From positions 74,419-138,418 of the forward strand of contig NZ_FQXM01000011.1 in assembly GCF_900129965.1 (NCBI RefSeq): a stretch of DNA of 64,000 nt, given 5' to 3'. The position numbers and the translations under genes were made by a program. Positions 36,813 through 44,716 of the stretch are shown here, piece after piece; within the stretch, counting starts at the first letter, position 1; each line of letters opens with the position of its first letter. A model generated the notes under the pieces. The model was not told the origin of the DNA. It made no database searches and saw only the letters and a program-made list of their open reading frames with translations. The DNA comes from Clostridium grantii DSM 8605 (GTDB lineage: Bacteria > Bacillota > Clostridia > Clostridiales > Clostridiaceae).

Positions 36813-36945
36813 TACCTTTCCGAAAAAAACTTTTCATGGTTTTTAACATAGCATTTCTTCTTCTTTTTAACTCTTTTCTAAAAATAAGAAGAAATATACA
36901 AGCAACCCCTGCTCCAATTAGAAAACTCAGTAATCTACTATCCAT
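36793..36945 (-). CDS. 50-residue single-helix membrane peptide
   Basis: A short gene in the RiPP operon with a good GGGGGTGAT ribosome site. It encodes 50 residues: MDSRLLSF, one membrane helix (LIGAGVACIFLLIF) and a very basic tail (RKELKRRRNAMLKTMKSFFR). It overlaps the RRE gene and follows the ABC permease stop by 12 bases. It could be an immunity peptide or a scaffold that anchors the modifying enzymes at the membrane. No family is recognised. Confidence 0.7.
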   Translation of the reverse strand: MDSRLLSFLIGAGVACIFLLIFRKELKRRRNAMLKTMKSFFRKGNDKNVE

Positions 36946-36957
36946 TTTTATCACCCC

Positions 36958-38046
36958 CTACTCTTTTGATATGTTTTTACAATACAATGCTTTCATAATG
37001 TATATTTCTAAACTAATTACTACTATATCTACTCCTATAAATATTAAAAATCTATTCATTGAAATGCCTTTGTTTACAATGACTGAAAGAATATTGAAAA
37101 TAGAAAACATAGGTATATAATTTAAAAAAGACCAAAACCCTGCAAAAAAGTTTAGATAAAATATGGAATAGATAAATGAAACATATAAAGGAATCATTAC
37201 AATAATTGTAGCAGCATTAGAATCTTCCGGTCTTTTAGATAAACTACTTAATCCAATACTTAATAACACTAAACTAAAAATACAAATACTTAAATGAGTC
37301 ATGGATTGCACAATCATAGATGTGGAAAAAAAAGAAAAATCCATAGTGATTTTGTCATCCCTAATAAAAAAAGCCAAGCACATAGGTAACATTACTAGCA
37401 TCATATTTACTAGTACCACAAAAAAACCTGAAATTATTTCTGTATAAAATAACTTTGTTCTTGAAATGCTAGTCAAAATAACTTCTGTAATTTGGTTTCC
37501 TTTTTCATAAGCTACTCCTGCTCCAATTCTACTTGTCAAAATAATAATCATTAGAAGAAAAATAAAAATTGCAATCATCAGTTTTGTATTTATTTCATTA
37601 TTAATTTCTTGAATATCTTTATCATATTCTATATTTATATTTTGATTTGTGATAAAACTCATATCTTGTTGGTTAATATCCCCATTATATTTTTCAATAA
37701 AATACTTTCCATTTTCTTCACGTATAATATTCATAATAGTATTTTCAAATTGATTAAAATCGTCACTATGAACTTTTATATGATAATTATCATTTTCAAA
37801 AATAATCTCAACATCCGCCAAATCACGAGAAACTTCTTTTAAATCTTCTATTTTACTTGAATCATAAGTGAAGTTTGTATAAATATTTAATTGGTTAGTT
37901 CCAACAATATTATTGTTTATAAACGGCCAAAAGGAAAATAGTAAACTAATCAATAATGTAATACATAAACAAAGTTTCACAGCAATAGAATCCATTAAAT
38001 TATGAAATTTAATCATAATTGCATTAATAAATTGTCTTCGCTTCAT
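36958..38046 (-). CDS. ABC-2 type transporter permease of RiPP locus
   Basis: A 362-aa membrane protein of the ABC-2/NatB type: one helix at about 20-45, a large external loop (50-160), then five more helices. EKGNQITEVILTSISRTKLF and YIPMFSIFNILSVIVNKG are typical. It overlaps the ATPase gene by 4 bases, so both form one transporter. It probably exports the mature peptide or protects the host from it. Confidence 0.85.
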   Translation of the reverse strand: MKRRQFINAIMIKFHNLMDSIAVKLCLCITLLISLLFSFWPFINNNIVGTNQLNIYTNFTYDSSKIEDLKEVSRDLADVEIIFENDNYHIKVHSDDFNQFENTIMNIIREENGKYFIEKYNGDINQQDMSFITNQNINIEYDKDIQEINNEINTKLMIAIFIFLLMIIILTSRIGAGVAYEKGNQITEVILTSISRTKLFYTEIISGFFVVLVNMMLVMLPMCLAFFIRDDKITMDFSFFSTSMIVQSMTHLSICIFSLVLLSIGLSSLSKRPEDSNAATIIVMIPLYVSFIYSIFYLNFFAGFWSFLNYIPMFSIFNILSVIVNKGISMNRFLIFIGVDIVVISLEIYIMKALYCKNISKE

Positions 38047-38936
38047 AAAGATTCACCATTAACCTCTCTAAAAATTTCTTCTAAACTTTGTTTTCTTACT
38101 AAAAATTTTTCACAATAAGGATTACCTAGCTTATGAAATAATTCTTTTGCCATATCATCATTCTCTAGCATAATGCAACCATTTATGTTATATCTTTTTT
38201 GTTCCTTAGCACTAATAAATTGAAAAAGCTTTTCCTTCTCAACCTCTTTTGACTCTATTTCTAACATTTTTTTAAAATCATTTTGTATTTCATCTATAGT
38301 CCCATACTTAGCAATTTCTCCCTTTGTTAAAAAAAGAAACTTTTTACAAAGCAACATTTTATCCTGTAAATTATGGGTAGAAAAAATAATTGTTGTTCCC
38401 TGACTTTTTACGTTTTTAATCATTTCCCAAAAAAAATCTGTAGCAATAACATCAAGTCCACTAAAAGGTTCATCTAAAATTAATATTTCTGGATTATTGG
38501 CTATAGCACTTATAAATTGGATTTTTTGTTGATTCCCTTTAGATAAAGATTCAATTTTGGAGTCAGAATACTCCTCCATTTGAAATTCTTTTAACCATTT
38601 TTTTACTAGTACCCTTGCCTCGGACATTTTTATACCCTTAAATCCTAATAAATCACTAAGATGTTCTTTAACAATGTGGCGAGAATCTAATCCTCTATTT
38701 TCCGGCAAATAGCTAATCATATCTGTTCTCTTTGATTTATTTTCTATGATTACTCTACCAGAATCATTTGCAAGTATGCCACTTAAAATTTTAAACATGG
38801 TAGTTTTACCTGCGCCATTTCGTCCAATTACGCCTAGAATTTCTCCTTGTTCAATACTAAAACTAACATTCTTTAATGCATATTTTTCCTGATGTTTATC
38901 CTTATATATTTTATTAACATTTTCAAATTGAATCAT
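38043..38936 (-). CDS. ABC transporter ATPase of RiPP locus
   Basis: A 297-aa ATPase with all motifs: Walker A GRNGAGKTT, Q-loop region YLPENRGLDSRHIV, signature LSKGNQQK, Walker B ILILDEPFSGLD, and the switch histidine in IIFSTHNLQDK. The C-terminal 80 residues resemble the regulatory tail of NatA-like ATPases. It drives the ABC-2 permease encoded 4 bases overlapping downstream. Confidence 0.92.
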   Translation of the reverse strand: MIQFENVNKIYKDKHQEKYALKNVSFSIEQGEILGVIGRNGAGKTTMFKILSGILANDSGRVIIENKSKRTDMISYLPENRGLDSRHIVKEHLSDLLGFKGIKMSEARVLVKKWLKEFQMEEYSDSKIESLSKGNQQKIQFISAIANNPEILILDEPFSGLDVIATDFFWEMIKNVKSQGTTIIFSTHNLQDKMLLCKKFLFLTKGEIAKYGTIDEIQNDFKKMLEIESKEVEKEKLFQFISAKEQKRYNINGCIMLENDDMAKELFHKLGNPYCEKFLVRKQSLEEIFREVNGESL

Positions 38937-40313
38937 CTATTTACCTCCTGAAAACATCTTACCTATCGACACTTTAAACTCAAACATTCCTCGCGAAATT
39001 ACCGTACCCACAAAAATAATTAAACTAAAAAAAATAAATAGAACCGTTATACTAGAAATAATTGTGTAAAATGACATGTTATCAGAAAGATGATGATTTT
39101 TTACTATTAACGATATTATCCCAATGAGCATATACCAGGATAGATTTATAAAAACTGACATGGAAATATATTTTGAAGTCTTATATAAAAATAGTGGCGC
39201 AATAATTAAAAAACAGGCTCCTATCCAAAATAAAGCATTCCAATTTGTCAATAATACACTAATAATAAATATTAAACTCACCATTAGAATATTTTTTCTA
39301 ATACCTTCTTTATAATCTATATCTGCTTCTATAAAAGCATCCTTAGGAATCATGTCCATTTCAACATTACGAATAATGTCTATGTAGTGAATTTTATTTA
39401 TATATTTTAAAGTGCGCAAATCCATCATTGTTAGTAATTTTAATGCTTCATTAGAAATTTCACTGCCACAATAGCTTTGTTGAATAGATATAGATGGGGC
39501 AATACCACTGACTATTTCATATTGCTTAATAGAATCAAAAAAATCTGAGTATCCATGAGAAAAACCTGCAATATATGTAGGTCCTATAAGTGAGAACATT
39601 CCTGAAGTAATTCCCGCAATGTAATTAATTTTTAGCTTACTACATAATGAATCAATCCACATAGGAAATTCCGTTGGTGAGTCTAAGGTCTTAATAATTA
39701 AATCACTAGGATATTTTAAGAATATATCTTTCAAAACTTTTTCCGAAGTAATTTTCGTATTAATGGTCTCAATTTCAATCATTGGGTTAATATTTCTTAA
39801 TTTATTTTTTAAAACTTCAACCTTACTTTTACCCACATCATTAACATCAAATAATAATTGCCTATTTAAATTACTTAATTCAATCTTGTCAAAGTCTAAT
39901 AAAACAATCTTGCCTATACCTATAGTGGTAAGATTCCAAGCTACATGCGTTCCTATGCCTCCGCAGCCTAATAAAAGTACCGTAGATTTTTTCAGTTTAT
40001 TTAAGGCACGACTATTCAAATGCATATTAAAATAAGCATTTGTTCTACTACAAATACTTTGTGTATCCTGAGTATGATTAAGGATAATTTTATTTTTTAT
40101 AAAATAATTTACAGTATCTTCTCCTAAATACTCTATCAACTCTTCTTTACTAAAGGATTCACCAGCAATTAGTTTTTTTATGATTTCTTTTTGCTTTTCT
40201 ATAAAATGAAATTTGTGTTTCTGACTACTTTTTCCCATTGTAATTCCGAAAAAAACCTCATTTTCCTTAATTGTAACAGGTATAAAACAATTTATATAAT
40301 AAGTCTCACTCAT
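38937..40313 (-). CDS. ThiF/E1-like adenylyltransferase with membrane tail
   Basis: A 458-aa protein. Residues 1-105 form a small N-terminal region like that of TOMM partner proteins. Residues 108-330 are an E1/ThiF fold: nucleotide loop VLLLGCGGIGTHVAWNL (G116-G121 region), the following acidic strand LLDFDKIELSNLNRQLLF, and PSDLIIKTLDSPTEFP. I see no clear pair of CxxC zinc motifs. Residues 345-440 add four hydrophobic helices, which is unusual for this family and would tether the enzyme to the membrane. In YcaO clusters, E1-like proteins deliver the peptide to YcaO or activate it. Confidence 0.85.
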   Translation of the reverse strand: MSETYYINCFIPVTIKENEVFFGITMGKSSQKHKFHFIEKQKEIIKKLIAGESFSKEELIEYLGEDTVNYFIKNKIILNHTQDTQSICSRTNAYFNMHLNSRALNKLKKSTVLLLGCGGIGTHVAWNLTTIGIGKIVLLDFDKIELSNLNRQLLFDVNDVGKSKVEVLKNKLRNINPMIEIETINTKITSEKVLKDIFLKYPSDLIIKTLDSPTEFPMWIDSLCSKLKINYIAGITSGMFSLIGPTYIAGFSHGYSDFFDSIKQYEIVSGIAPSISIQQSYCGSEISNEALKLLTMMDLRTLKYINKIHYIDIIRNVEMDMIPKDAFIEADIDYKEGIRKNILMVSLIFIISVLLTNWNALFWIGACFLIIAPLFLYKTSKYISMSVFINLSWYMLIGIISLIVKNHHLSDNMSFYTIISSITVLFIFFSLIIFVGTVISRGMFEFKVSIGKMFSGGK

Positions 40314-40342
40314 TTTTCCACCTCCGCTTCTAGTAGTTTTTA

Positions 40343-41404
40343 CTATATTAGACTGTAAAGTAATGTTACTAGAAAAGAAAGTAAAAGAATCGGAATATAT
40401 AAAAACGCAAAAATTCCATATGTAATATATACTGCCTTCTTTGTAGCACTACCTGCCTTTAAATCTACATAATTATAAAACTCAAGCCCTTCTTTTAATT
40501 TTGCTGTTCTTTTAGATAAAAACGTTGCTATAACTGATTTAATGTAGCTAATAGAACGCTCTCTCAAATATTCTTCCTCAATAATTTCTTTTAAAATTAA
40601 ATATCCATCCATTTTCAAAAAAATGAATAAATTAAATATGGCATTAAAAAAATTATCAATGGCTAACCAGATAAAATAAAATTTTAGATTCTCATCAATA
40701 AAGCAACATATACATAATGAAATCCCTGAAATTAACAAATTGAAAAATATTCCGGCCGAGAAAATTTTTATTCGCTTTAAAACACTCTTTAATGCACACG
40801 TATTACTTAAATTAACAAATGCTCCCGGCATAAACCAATAAAGTATTATTCCTAATTCCGGTACATTAACTCCATATCTGCGAGCAACTATAACATGACT
40901 GATCTCATGTAAGAAAAGCATGTTTATAGTTATAATAACTATTACAATAATGGTATAAAGTGAAAATGATTCCATTATTAACAGACCATAACTAGGTAAA
41001 AATTCTTTGTTTAGAAGAATTCCAACTATTAAAATAGGAATAGCTAAATATAGCACTATAAATGAGAAAACTCTAACAAATATACTATTTTCATGAAATA
41101 TTTTATTAGGATTGAATAATCCTAATGTAATGCGAGTGATAGAACTTTTCTTTTTACCCTCAGTTCCCTTCAAAAAACCAATTTTTCCAAAACGACTTAT
41201 TAAACTTGATAAATCTGATTTACTTAATTGAGGGCATATTTTATTTAGATGCTCCAAATCTTTTATACCATCCAAATTAACTAAAACAAAATGTTCAACT
41301 GTTCCGATAAAAAATGTTTTCTTAGAAATTCTATTAAAAACAGAAAACTTTCCATCGGGTAATTCTGATATTAATATATTGGAACTTATACAAGGTATGT
41401 CCAT
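40343..41404 (-). CDS. M50-type membrane metalloprotease of RiPP locus
   Basis: A 353-aa protein. Residues 1-80 resemble a PqqD/RRE-like winged helix (EHFVLVNLDGIKDLEHLNKI). The rest is a site-2-type membrane protease with the zinc motif HEISH at 166-170 and a second motif near 265-270 (FLKMDGYLIL, the N/L-D-G region) between hydrophobic helices. Such proteins occur in bacteriocin and RiPP clusters, where they are thought to trim leaders or act in self-protection. It lies directly after the two precursor genes and 29 bases before the ThiF gene. Confidence 0.82.
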   Translation of the reverse strand: MDIPCISSNILISELPDGKFSVFNRISKKTFFIGTVEHFVLVNLDGIKDLEHLNKICPQLSKSDLSSLISRFGKIGFLKGTEGKKKSSITRITLGLFNPNKIFHENSIFVRVFSFIVLYLAIPILIVGILLNKEFLPSYGLLIMESFSLYTIIVIVIITINMLFLHEISHVIVARRYGVNVPELGIILYWFMPGAFVNLSNTCALKSVLKRIKIFSAGIFFNLLISGISLCICCFIDENLKFYFIWLAIDNFFNAIFNLFIFLKMDGYLILKEIIEEEYLRERSISYIKSVIATFLSKRTAKLKEGLEFYNYVDLKAGSATKKAVYITYGIFAFLYIPILLLSFLVTLLYSLI

Positions 41405-41520
41405 ATTAAACTCCTATTCTTCAAAAGTTAGTCGCTTACAAAAGGAGATTTTTATGTAATATTTAACTTGTATGTATATCTCCTTTCGCAAGCTAAAATT
41501 AATTTAAAAATCCAAAAACT

Positions 41521-41679
41521 TTATAAAGCAGCTGCTGCTAAAAATACTCCACTAGCTGCAAATCCACCTTCTAAAAAAGCCCGTGCATTATCCCAATTAT
41601 CCAATGCTTCAATACTTTCTACTGATACAAGCTCAAACTCATCGTTAAACAAAACATCAACCATTTCTTTTTGATTCAT
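41521..41679 (-). CDS. RiPP precursor peptide candidate 1 (52 aa)
   Basis: A 52-residue gene behind GGGAGG. It begins MNQKEMVDVLFNDEFELVSV with an acidic leader-like half, continues ESIEALDNWDNARAFL, and ends with a glycine pair and the hydrophobic stretch GGFAASGVFLAAAAL. Leader then small hydrophobic core is the usual precursor plan. It shares a V/I-E-A-L-type motif with candidate 2 and sits at the head of the operon. The only hydroxyl or thiol side chain in the last 15 residues is one Ser, which matters for the type of modification. Confidence 0.7.
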   Translation of the reverse strand: MNQKEMVDVLFNDEFELVSVESIEALDNWDNARAFLEGGFAASGVFLAAAAL

Positions 41680-41726
41680 AAATACAATACCTCCCATAAT
41701 AAATATAGTATTTCATCAAAGCAATT

Positions 41727-41861
41727 CTAACATGCACAAATTCCAACTAAAACAAACGCACCTGCTCCAAGTACATAATACTTAGATGTTTCGCTTAATG
41801 CCTCAACATCTTCAATTTCTTCGATTGAAAAATCTTCAATCATTAATGTCTCTTCATTCAT
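41727..41861 (-). CDS. RiPP precursor peptide candidate 2 (44 aa)
   Basis: A 44-residue gene behind GGGAGGAAA. The leader-like half is very acidic (EETLMIEDFSIEEIEDVEAL) and the C-terminus is hydrophobic: SKYYVLGAGAFVLVGICAC. The alignment DVEAL with SIEAL of candidate 1 marks a probable common leader end. Two cysteines in the last three residues and Tyr-Tyr could be modification sites. It lies 47 bases upstream of candidate 1 on the same strand. Confidence 0.72.
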   Translation of the reverse strand: MNEETLMIEDFSIEEIEDVEALSETSKYYVLGAGAFVLVGICAC

Positions 41862-41986
41862 TATCATTTCCTCCCTTCAACAAACTTATTTTAATATATA
41901 TAACTTGTCCTTCTCCAACTAATATATTTTGTCTGCAGTACAAAATTAAAAAATATAAAAAAGGAACAAGAAATAATTAAAATTTA

Positions 41987-42184
41987 CTAAGTTCTCTTTT
42001 TCAAAATTCTCCATAATGATTTATAAGATATATAGATTGTAAACAATGCAACAAAATAAGCTATTTTTTGTTCTTTATAAACAATAAAAGGCACCAAATT
42101 TAATACACTTAATAAACCTAATAACATACCTAATAAAATAATTACTCTCAACATTTTAAAAACTACTAATAAAATCTTTTTAAT
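41987..42184 (-). CDS. 65-residue two-helix membrane peptide, AUU start likely
   Basis: An AAAGGAGG site lies 7 bases before an ATT, from which a clean 65-codon frame runs: IKKILLVVFKMLRVIILLGM, then two hydrophobic helices and a basic end (SLWRILKKRT). No ATG, GTG or TTG fits the ribosome site; the next ATG is codon 11. It sits at the operon head between the small HTH-like gene and precursor 2. An immunity role is possible but only inferred. The ATT could also be a mutated ATG. Confidence 0.55.
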   Translation of the reverse strand: MKKILLVVFKMLRVIILLGMLLGLLSVLNLVPFIVYKEQKIAYFVALFTIYISYKSLWRILKKRT

Positions 42185-42241
42185 GGCACTTCCTCCTTTA
42201 AAATAAATCTAAATTCAAACAAAATTATCATGTGAATTAGC

Positions 42242-42451
42242 TTACCTAAAAGTTCTAACTTTATCAATATTTAAATAGTATCTAAATCCATCTATAGAAA
42301 TAACCTTACCATCCTTAATAAGTCTTAAAAAAACAGGTGTTTCTGATATTCCCAACTGTTGTAATGTCATCCCTCGAATACTATCCACAGCTCCTGCTTC
42401 TATAAATCTGTTAATTATACCTCTTCGTAAAATAGCTGGTACCACCACCAT
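42242..42451 (-). CDS. small conserved winged-helix-like protein (69 aa)
   Basis: I start at the ATG at 42451, which has a perfect GGAGG, rather than the ATG at 42490. The 69 residues (VVVPAILRRGIINRFIEAGA, then TLQQLGISETPVFLRLIKDG and YYLNIDKVRTF) match a small family common in clostridia, with the look of a mini winged helix. It is the first gene of the RiPP strand, 57 bases before the 65-residue peptide. It might be regulatory or unrelated. Confidence 0.65.
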   Translation of the reverse strand: MVVVPAILRRGIINRFIEAGAVDSIRGMTLQQLGISETPVFLRLIKDGKVISIDGFRYYLNIDKVRTFR

Positions 42452-42656
42452 AATTAAATTCCTCCATAATATTATTAATATTTGCATCAAAATTTATTTT
42501 TATTATTTTTCTATTTATTGAATATTTTACCATATACTTTTATATATTTCAATGTTTTTTTGATATTTATTGTTAAATTGTAATATATTTTATCGATTAT
42601 CCCTCAAAAATCTAGAAATAGCTTCCAGTTATAAATTGCTGTGATATAATGTTTGG

Positions 42657-42688
42657 AGCAACAAAAACTGTTCCAGTTTTTGTAAGGG
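42657..42688 (+). repeat. PR-A left half, interrupted by intron
   Basis: AGCAACAAAAACTGTTCC then AGTTTTTGTAAGGG. The other half of the same element resumes at 43417-43440 (GGCCAGACCCTTTACAAAAA), so the group II intron sits inside it. Confidence 0.7.
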
Positions 42689-42726
42689 TCGAGTAGATAT
42701 GGAAGTCACCTTCCCGTACCCCTCAC

Positions 42727-42760
42727 AGAACCGGACTTGCAGATTGTCGGCATCCGGCTC
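42727..42760 (-). ncRNA. group II intron domain V
   Basis: A 34-base hairpin beginning GAGCCGGATGC on the minus strand and ending GTCCGGTTCT, with the expected length and pairing of catalytic domain V. The usual AGC triad lies in GAGCCG. Confidence 0.65.
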
Positions 42761-42773
42761 TTCATATTACTAT

Positions 42774-43157
42774 TTACATAATATAGCTAATTTCTTTTCT
42801 TAACTCAAATATATTTACATATATTTTATAGTTCTGAGTTTTATGGATTCTCTTAAAAAGTGTGTATTTATCCCAATTTAAACTTTTAACCTGACTTCTT
42901 CTATTCAGAATTTTATATAGTATTCTTTGCACACAGTCTCTAAATTTATTTAAACTTATAGAATTATCTGTGACACCATAATACCTAAAATATCCTAATA
43001 GTTTTCTATTTAGATTCTTCATCAATATCTCTATAGAAGTATGCATATTTAATCTTATCCAATCTTTTACTTTCTTTAAACTAGCTCGAAATTTCTTGCT
43101 ACTAGTTTTCCGTTTAACTCTAAAACTCCCGTTTTGTCTGCAACTACAATGCCCCAC
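42774..43157 (-). pseudogene. intron reverse transcriptase/maturase, C-terminal part
   Basis: Frame with FRVKRKTSSKKFRASLKKVK, then MKNLNRKLLGYFRYYGVTDN and ILYKILNRRSQVKSLNWDKY, the end of the LtrA-type reverse transcriptase and maturase X domain. The polymerase domain with YADD is absent, and no endonuclease domain follows. Confidence 0.8.
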
Positions 43158-43440
43158 GACTCCGGATAAGCTAAACCATTCTCACCATGTTGAATAATTT
43201 AGTACTGTCTTCTATACAGACCAACATATCGACCTTATCGTTTGGGATTTCGGAGCTTTCAGCTTCAACCTCATTCGGCTTATGGCCCACATGTTTACTA
43301 TCTACGCTTAGACCTTTGGGTCGCCCCAAACAACTCAAGACTCGCTAATGGCTGCTGGTTAAGCTTTACCATACGGGATTGCCACCCGTTATACATTGTG
43401 ACCTATCTTGGCGCACGGCCAGACCCTTTACAAAAATTGT

Positions 43441-43515
43441 AAATATATTTTTCTTTATTTCTTCACTTATAGATTTATTGATTAATTGCTCGTAGATACC
43501 TGTTTTAAGTTTCAT
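43441..43515 (-). pseudogene. N-terminal helicase fragment
   Basis: 25 codons starting MKLKTGIYEQLINKSISEEI behind GAGAGG, a start typical of DUF3427-type helicases. The frame is cut at once by the PR-A half. A terminator like that of the intact helicase lies just beyond. Confidence 0.45.
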
Positions 43516-43597
43516 GATAACCTCTCTTATATATGAAATCGTTTCCTTGTTAGTTAAAATTTTACATAATAATGAGTTTTCCTTTAATATCTAAAAG

Positions 43598-43638
43598 AAA
43601 AAGGCTTAGTAATCATCAATAGATTACTAAGCCTTTTT
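43598..43638. terminator. 17-bp perfect terminator
   Basis: AAAAAGGCTTAGTAATC pairs with GATTACTAAGCCTTTTT, ending in a T tract. It is the same sequence, slightly changed, as the terminator at 49255, so it is probably left from a deleted Nudix-helicase copy. Confidence 0.8.
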
Positions 43639-43681
43639 TTCTATCAGAATATTTTTACATAAATGTAAAATAAGCACCCCT

Positions 43682-43715
43682 GGGGTGTTTGCGAAATCTT
43701 TAGATTGAGCTTGCT
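43682..43715 (+). repeat. RC core repeat, copy 4
   Basis: GGGGTGTTTGCGAAATC...GAGCTTGCTA immediately beyond the stop of the HepT gene. Confidence 0.75.
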
Positions 43716-43716
43716 A

Positions 43717-44148
43717 TTATCTTAAATATCCTTTAATAAAATCATATATATCTTCTATTGTAATCTTATTATTCTCTAAGAACTCAATAAGCCCTTCTAT
43801 AGGGGGCTGCTTGTATCTATGTCCTATTTTATTTCTTATTAATCTAGCAGAATTTAGAAACTGAACGTGCTCTGTCTTTAAATAACCTCTTTTATTTAAA
43901 CATGAAATTGCCTTATCAATAGACATACCAATTTCATATAAATTATACTCTCTTAAAATCATAGAGATAAAATCCTCATATATTATAAATAAGCTTAAGT
44001 ATTTGTATTTAAGACTGTTGGAAAATTCATCTTTAAGCTCTTCATTCATATTGTATTTTTTGACTAATTCAATAGATTTATTTAAATCTTTAGTTGTTGT
44101 ATCTAAATCATATAATAATTTTTTTAATCGTTCTTTATTCAAATCCAA
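43717..44148 (-). CDS. hepT: HepT-like HEPN toxin
   Basis: A 143-aa HEPN-domain protein, the RNase toxin of HepT/MntA toxin-antitoxin modules. The catalytic motif R-x4-H-x-Y is exact (RNKIGHRY, near residues 108-115). The all-helical fold fits LSLFIIYEDFISMILREYNL. It overlaps the antitoxin gene by 14 bases, with the antitoxin first. In studied systems MntA silences HepT by adding AMP to the tyrosine of this motif, and this Tyr is present. Confidence 0.85.
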   Translation of the reverse strand: MDLNKERLKKLLYDLDTTTKDLNKSIELVKKYNMNEELKDEFSNSLKYKYLSLFIIYEDFISMILREYNLYEIGMSIDKAISCLNKRGYLKTEHVQFLNSARLIRNKIGHRYKQPPIEGLIEFLENNKITIEDIYDFIKGYLR

Positions 44149-44569
44149 GAACCTCCCTATCTAAAATACACCAAAATTCCTCATTTTCTTTATAAAGCCT
44201 ATCATAAAAGTCTATAGCTTCATCTAATAGCTTATCCCTAATTATAATAAATTTACTATTTAAAGCTGCAATTTTAATAACATTGCTTATATTTTCATCA
44301 TTTATATCTATTAAATCTATATTTCTTTGTAATTTACTCTCTAGAATTTGTGTTAATTCTAGCTCCTTGCTAAAAGATATTTTATCTTCACCAATTATAG
44401 CTATATCTATATCAGATTCTTCATTAAAATCATCTTTTGTAAAGCTACCGAAAATAATCACATTACTTACTCTATTATTCAAAAATATATTTTTAAATTC
44501 TTCACTCATAATTATTTCTAATAGTTCTTCTTTAGTTTTTAAATCATCTGTATAGCCTTCATAAAACAT
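44135..44569 (-). CDS. mntA: MntA-like nucleotidyltransferase antitoxin
   Basis: A 144-aa minimal nucleotidyltransferase. The motif G-S-x10-D-x-D is exact (IIFGSFTKDDFNEESDIDIA), followed by the strand with IDLIDIN. It is the upstream gene of the pair and overlaps hepT. Its start at 44569 has GGGAGAAA before it. Together they form a complete, apparently intact module able to stabilise this region or block phage. Confidence 0.85.
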   Translation of the reverse strand: MFYEGYTDDLKTKEELLEIIMSEEFKNIFLNNRVSNVIIFGSFTKDDFNEESDIDIAIIGEDKISFSKELELTQILESKLQRNIDLIDINDENISNVIKIAALNSKFIIIRDKLLDEAIDFYDRLYKENEEFWCILDREVLGFE

Positions 44570-44685
44570 AGATTTTTCTCCCTTATTTATAATAATTACT
44601 TCTACTAATTATTATATCCCAATCATTGCCTTATAACCATAGTGTGTAATTTCAATCTATCAATTTTTTTATATTTTTATTCCTA

Positions 44686-44716
44686 TAAGCAAGCTTAATC
44701 TAAAGATTTCGCAAAC
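44686..44716 (-). repeat. RC core repeat, reversed copy
   Basis: Reverse complement of the RC core (AAGCTTAATCTAAAGATTTC). It is the main feature of the 44570-44908 gene-free stretch, which also holds a small GAGGC/GCCTC hairpin and a piece of the 172-bp repeat near 44896. Confidence 0.65.

Larger units (their letters stand above)
42688..43416 (-). mobile_element. degenerate group II intron
   Basis: On the minus strand the 5' end reads GTGCGCC at 43416 and the 3' end follows domain V and a domain VI-like stem to CTACTCGAC at 42688. The total length is about 730 bases, against 1.8-2.5 kb for intact bacterial elements. The first two thirds of the reverse transcriptase and part of the ribozyme are missing. 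It lies exactly in the centre of a PR-A repeat. Confidence 0.75.

Noticed and set aside
41468..41674. Plus-strand open frame over the precursor region
   Set aside because: It is antisense to precursor 1, has no ribosome site, and the minus frame carries leader-like features and fits the operon.
33234..42451. Classification as a plain thiazole/oxazole-type (TOMM) cluster
   Set aside because: No dehydrogenase gene, no PxPxP tail on YcaO and cores poor in Ser/Thr/Cys; the B12-radical SAM and M50 genes also do not fit a simple TOMM.
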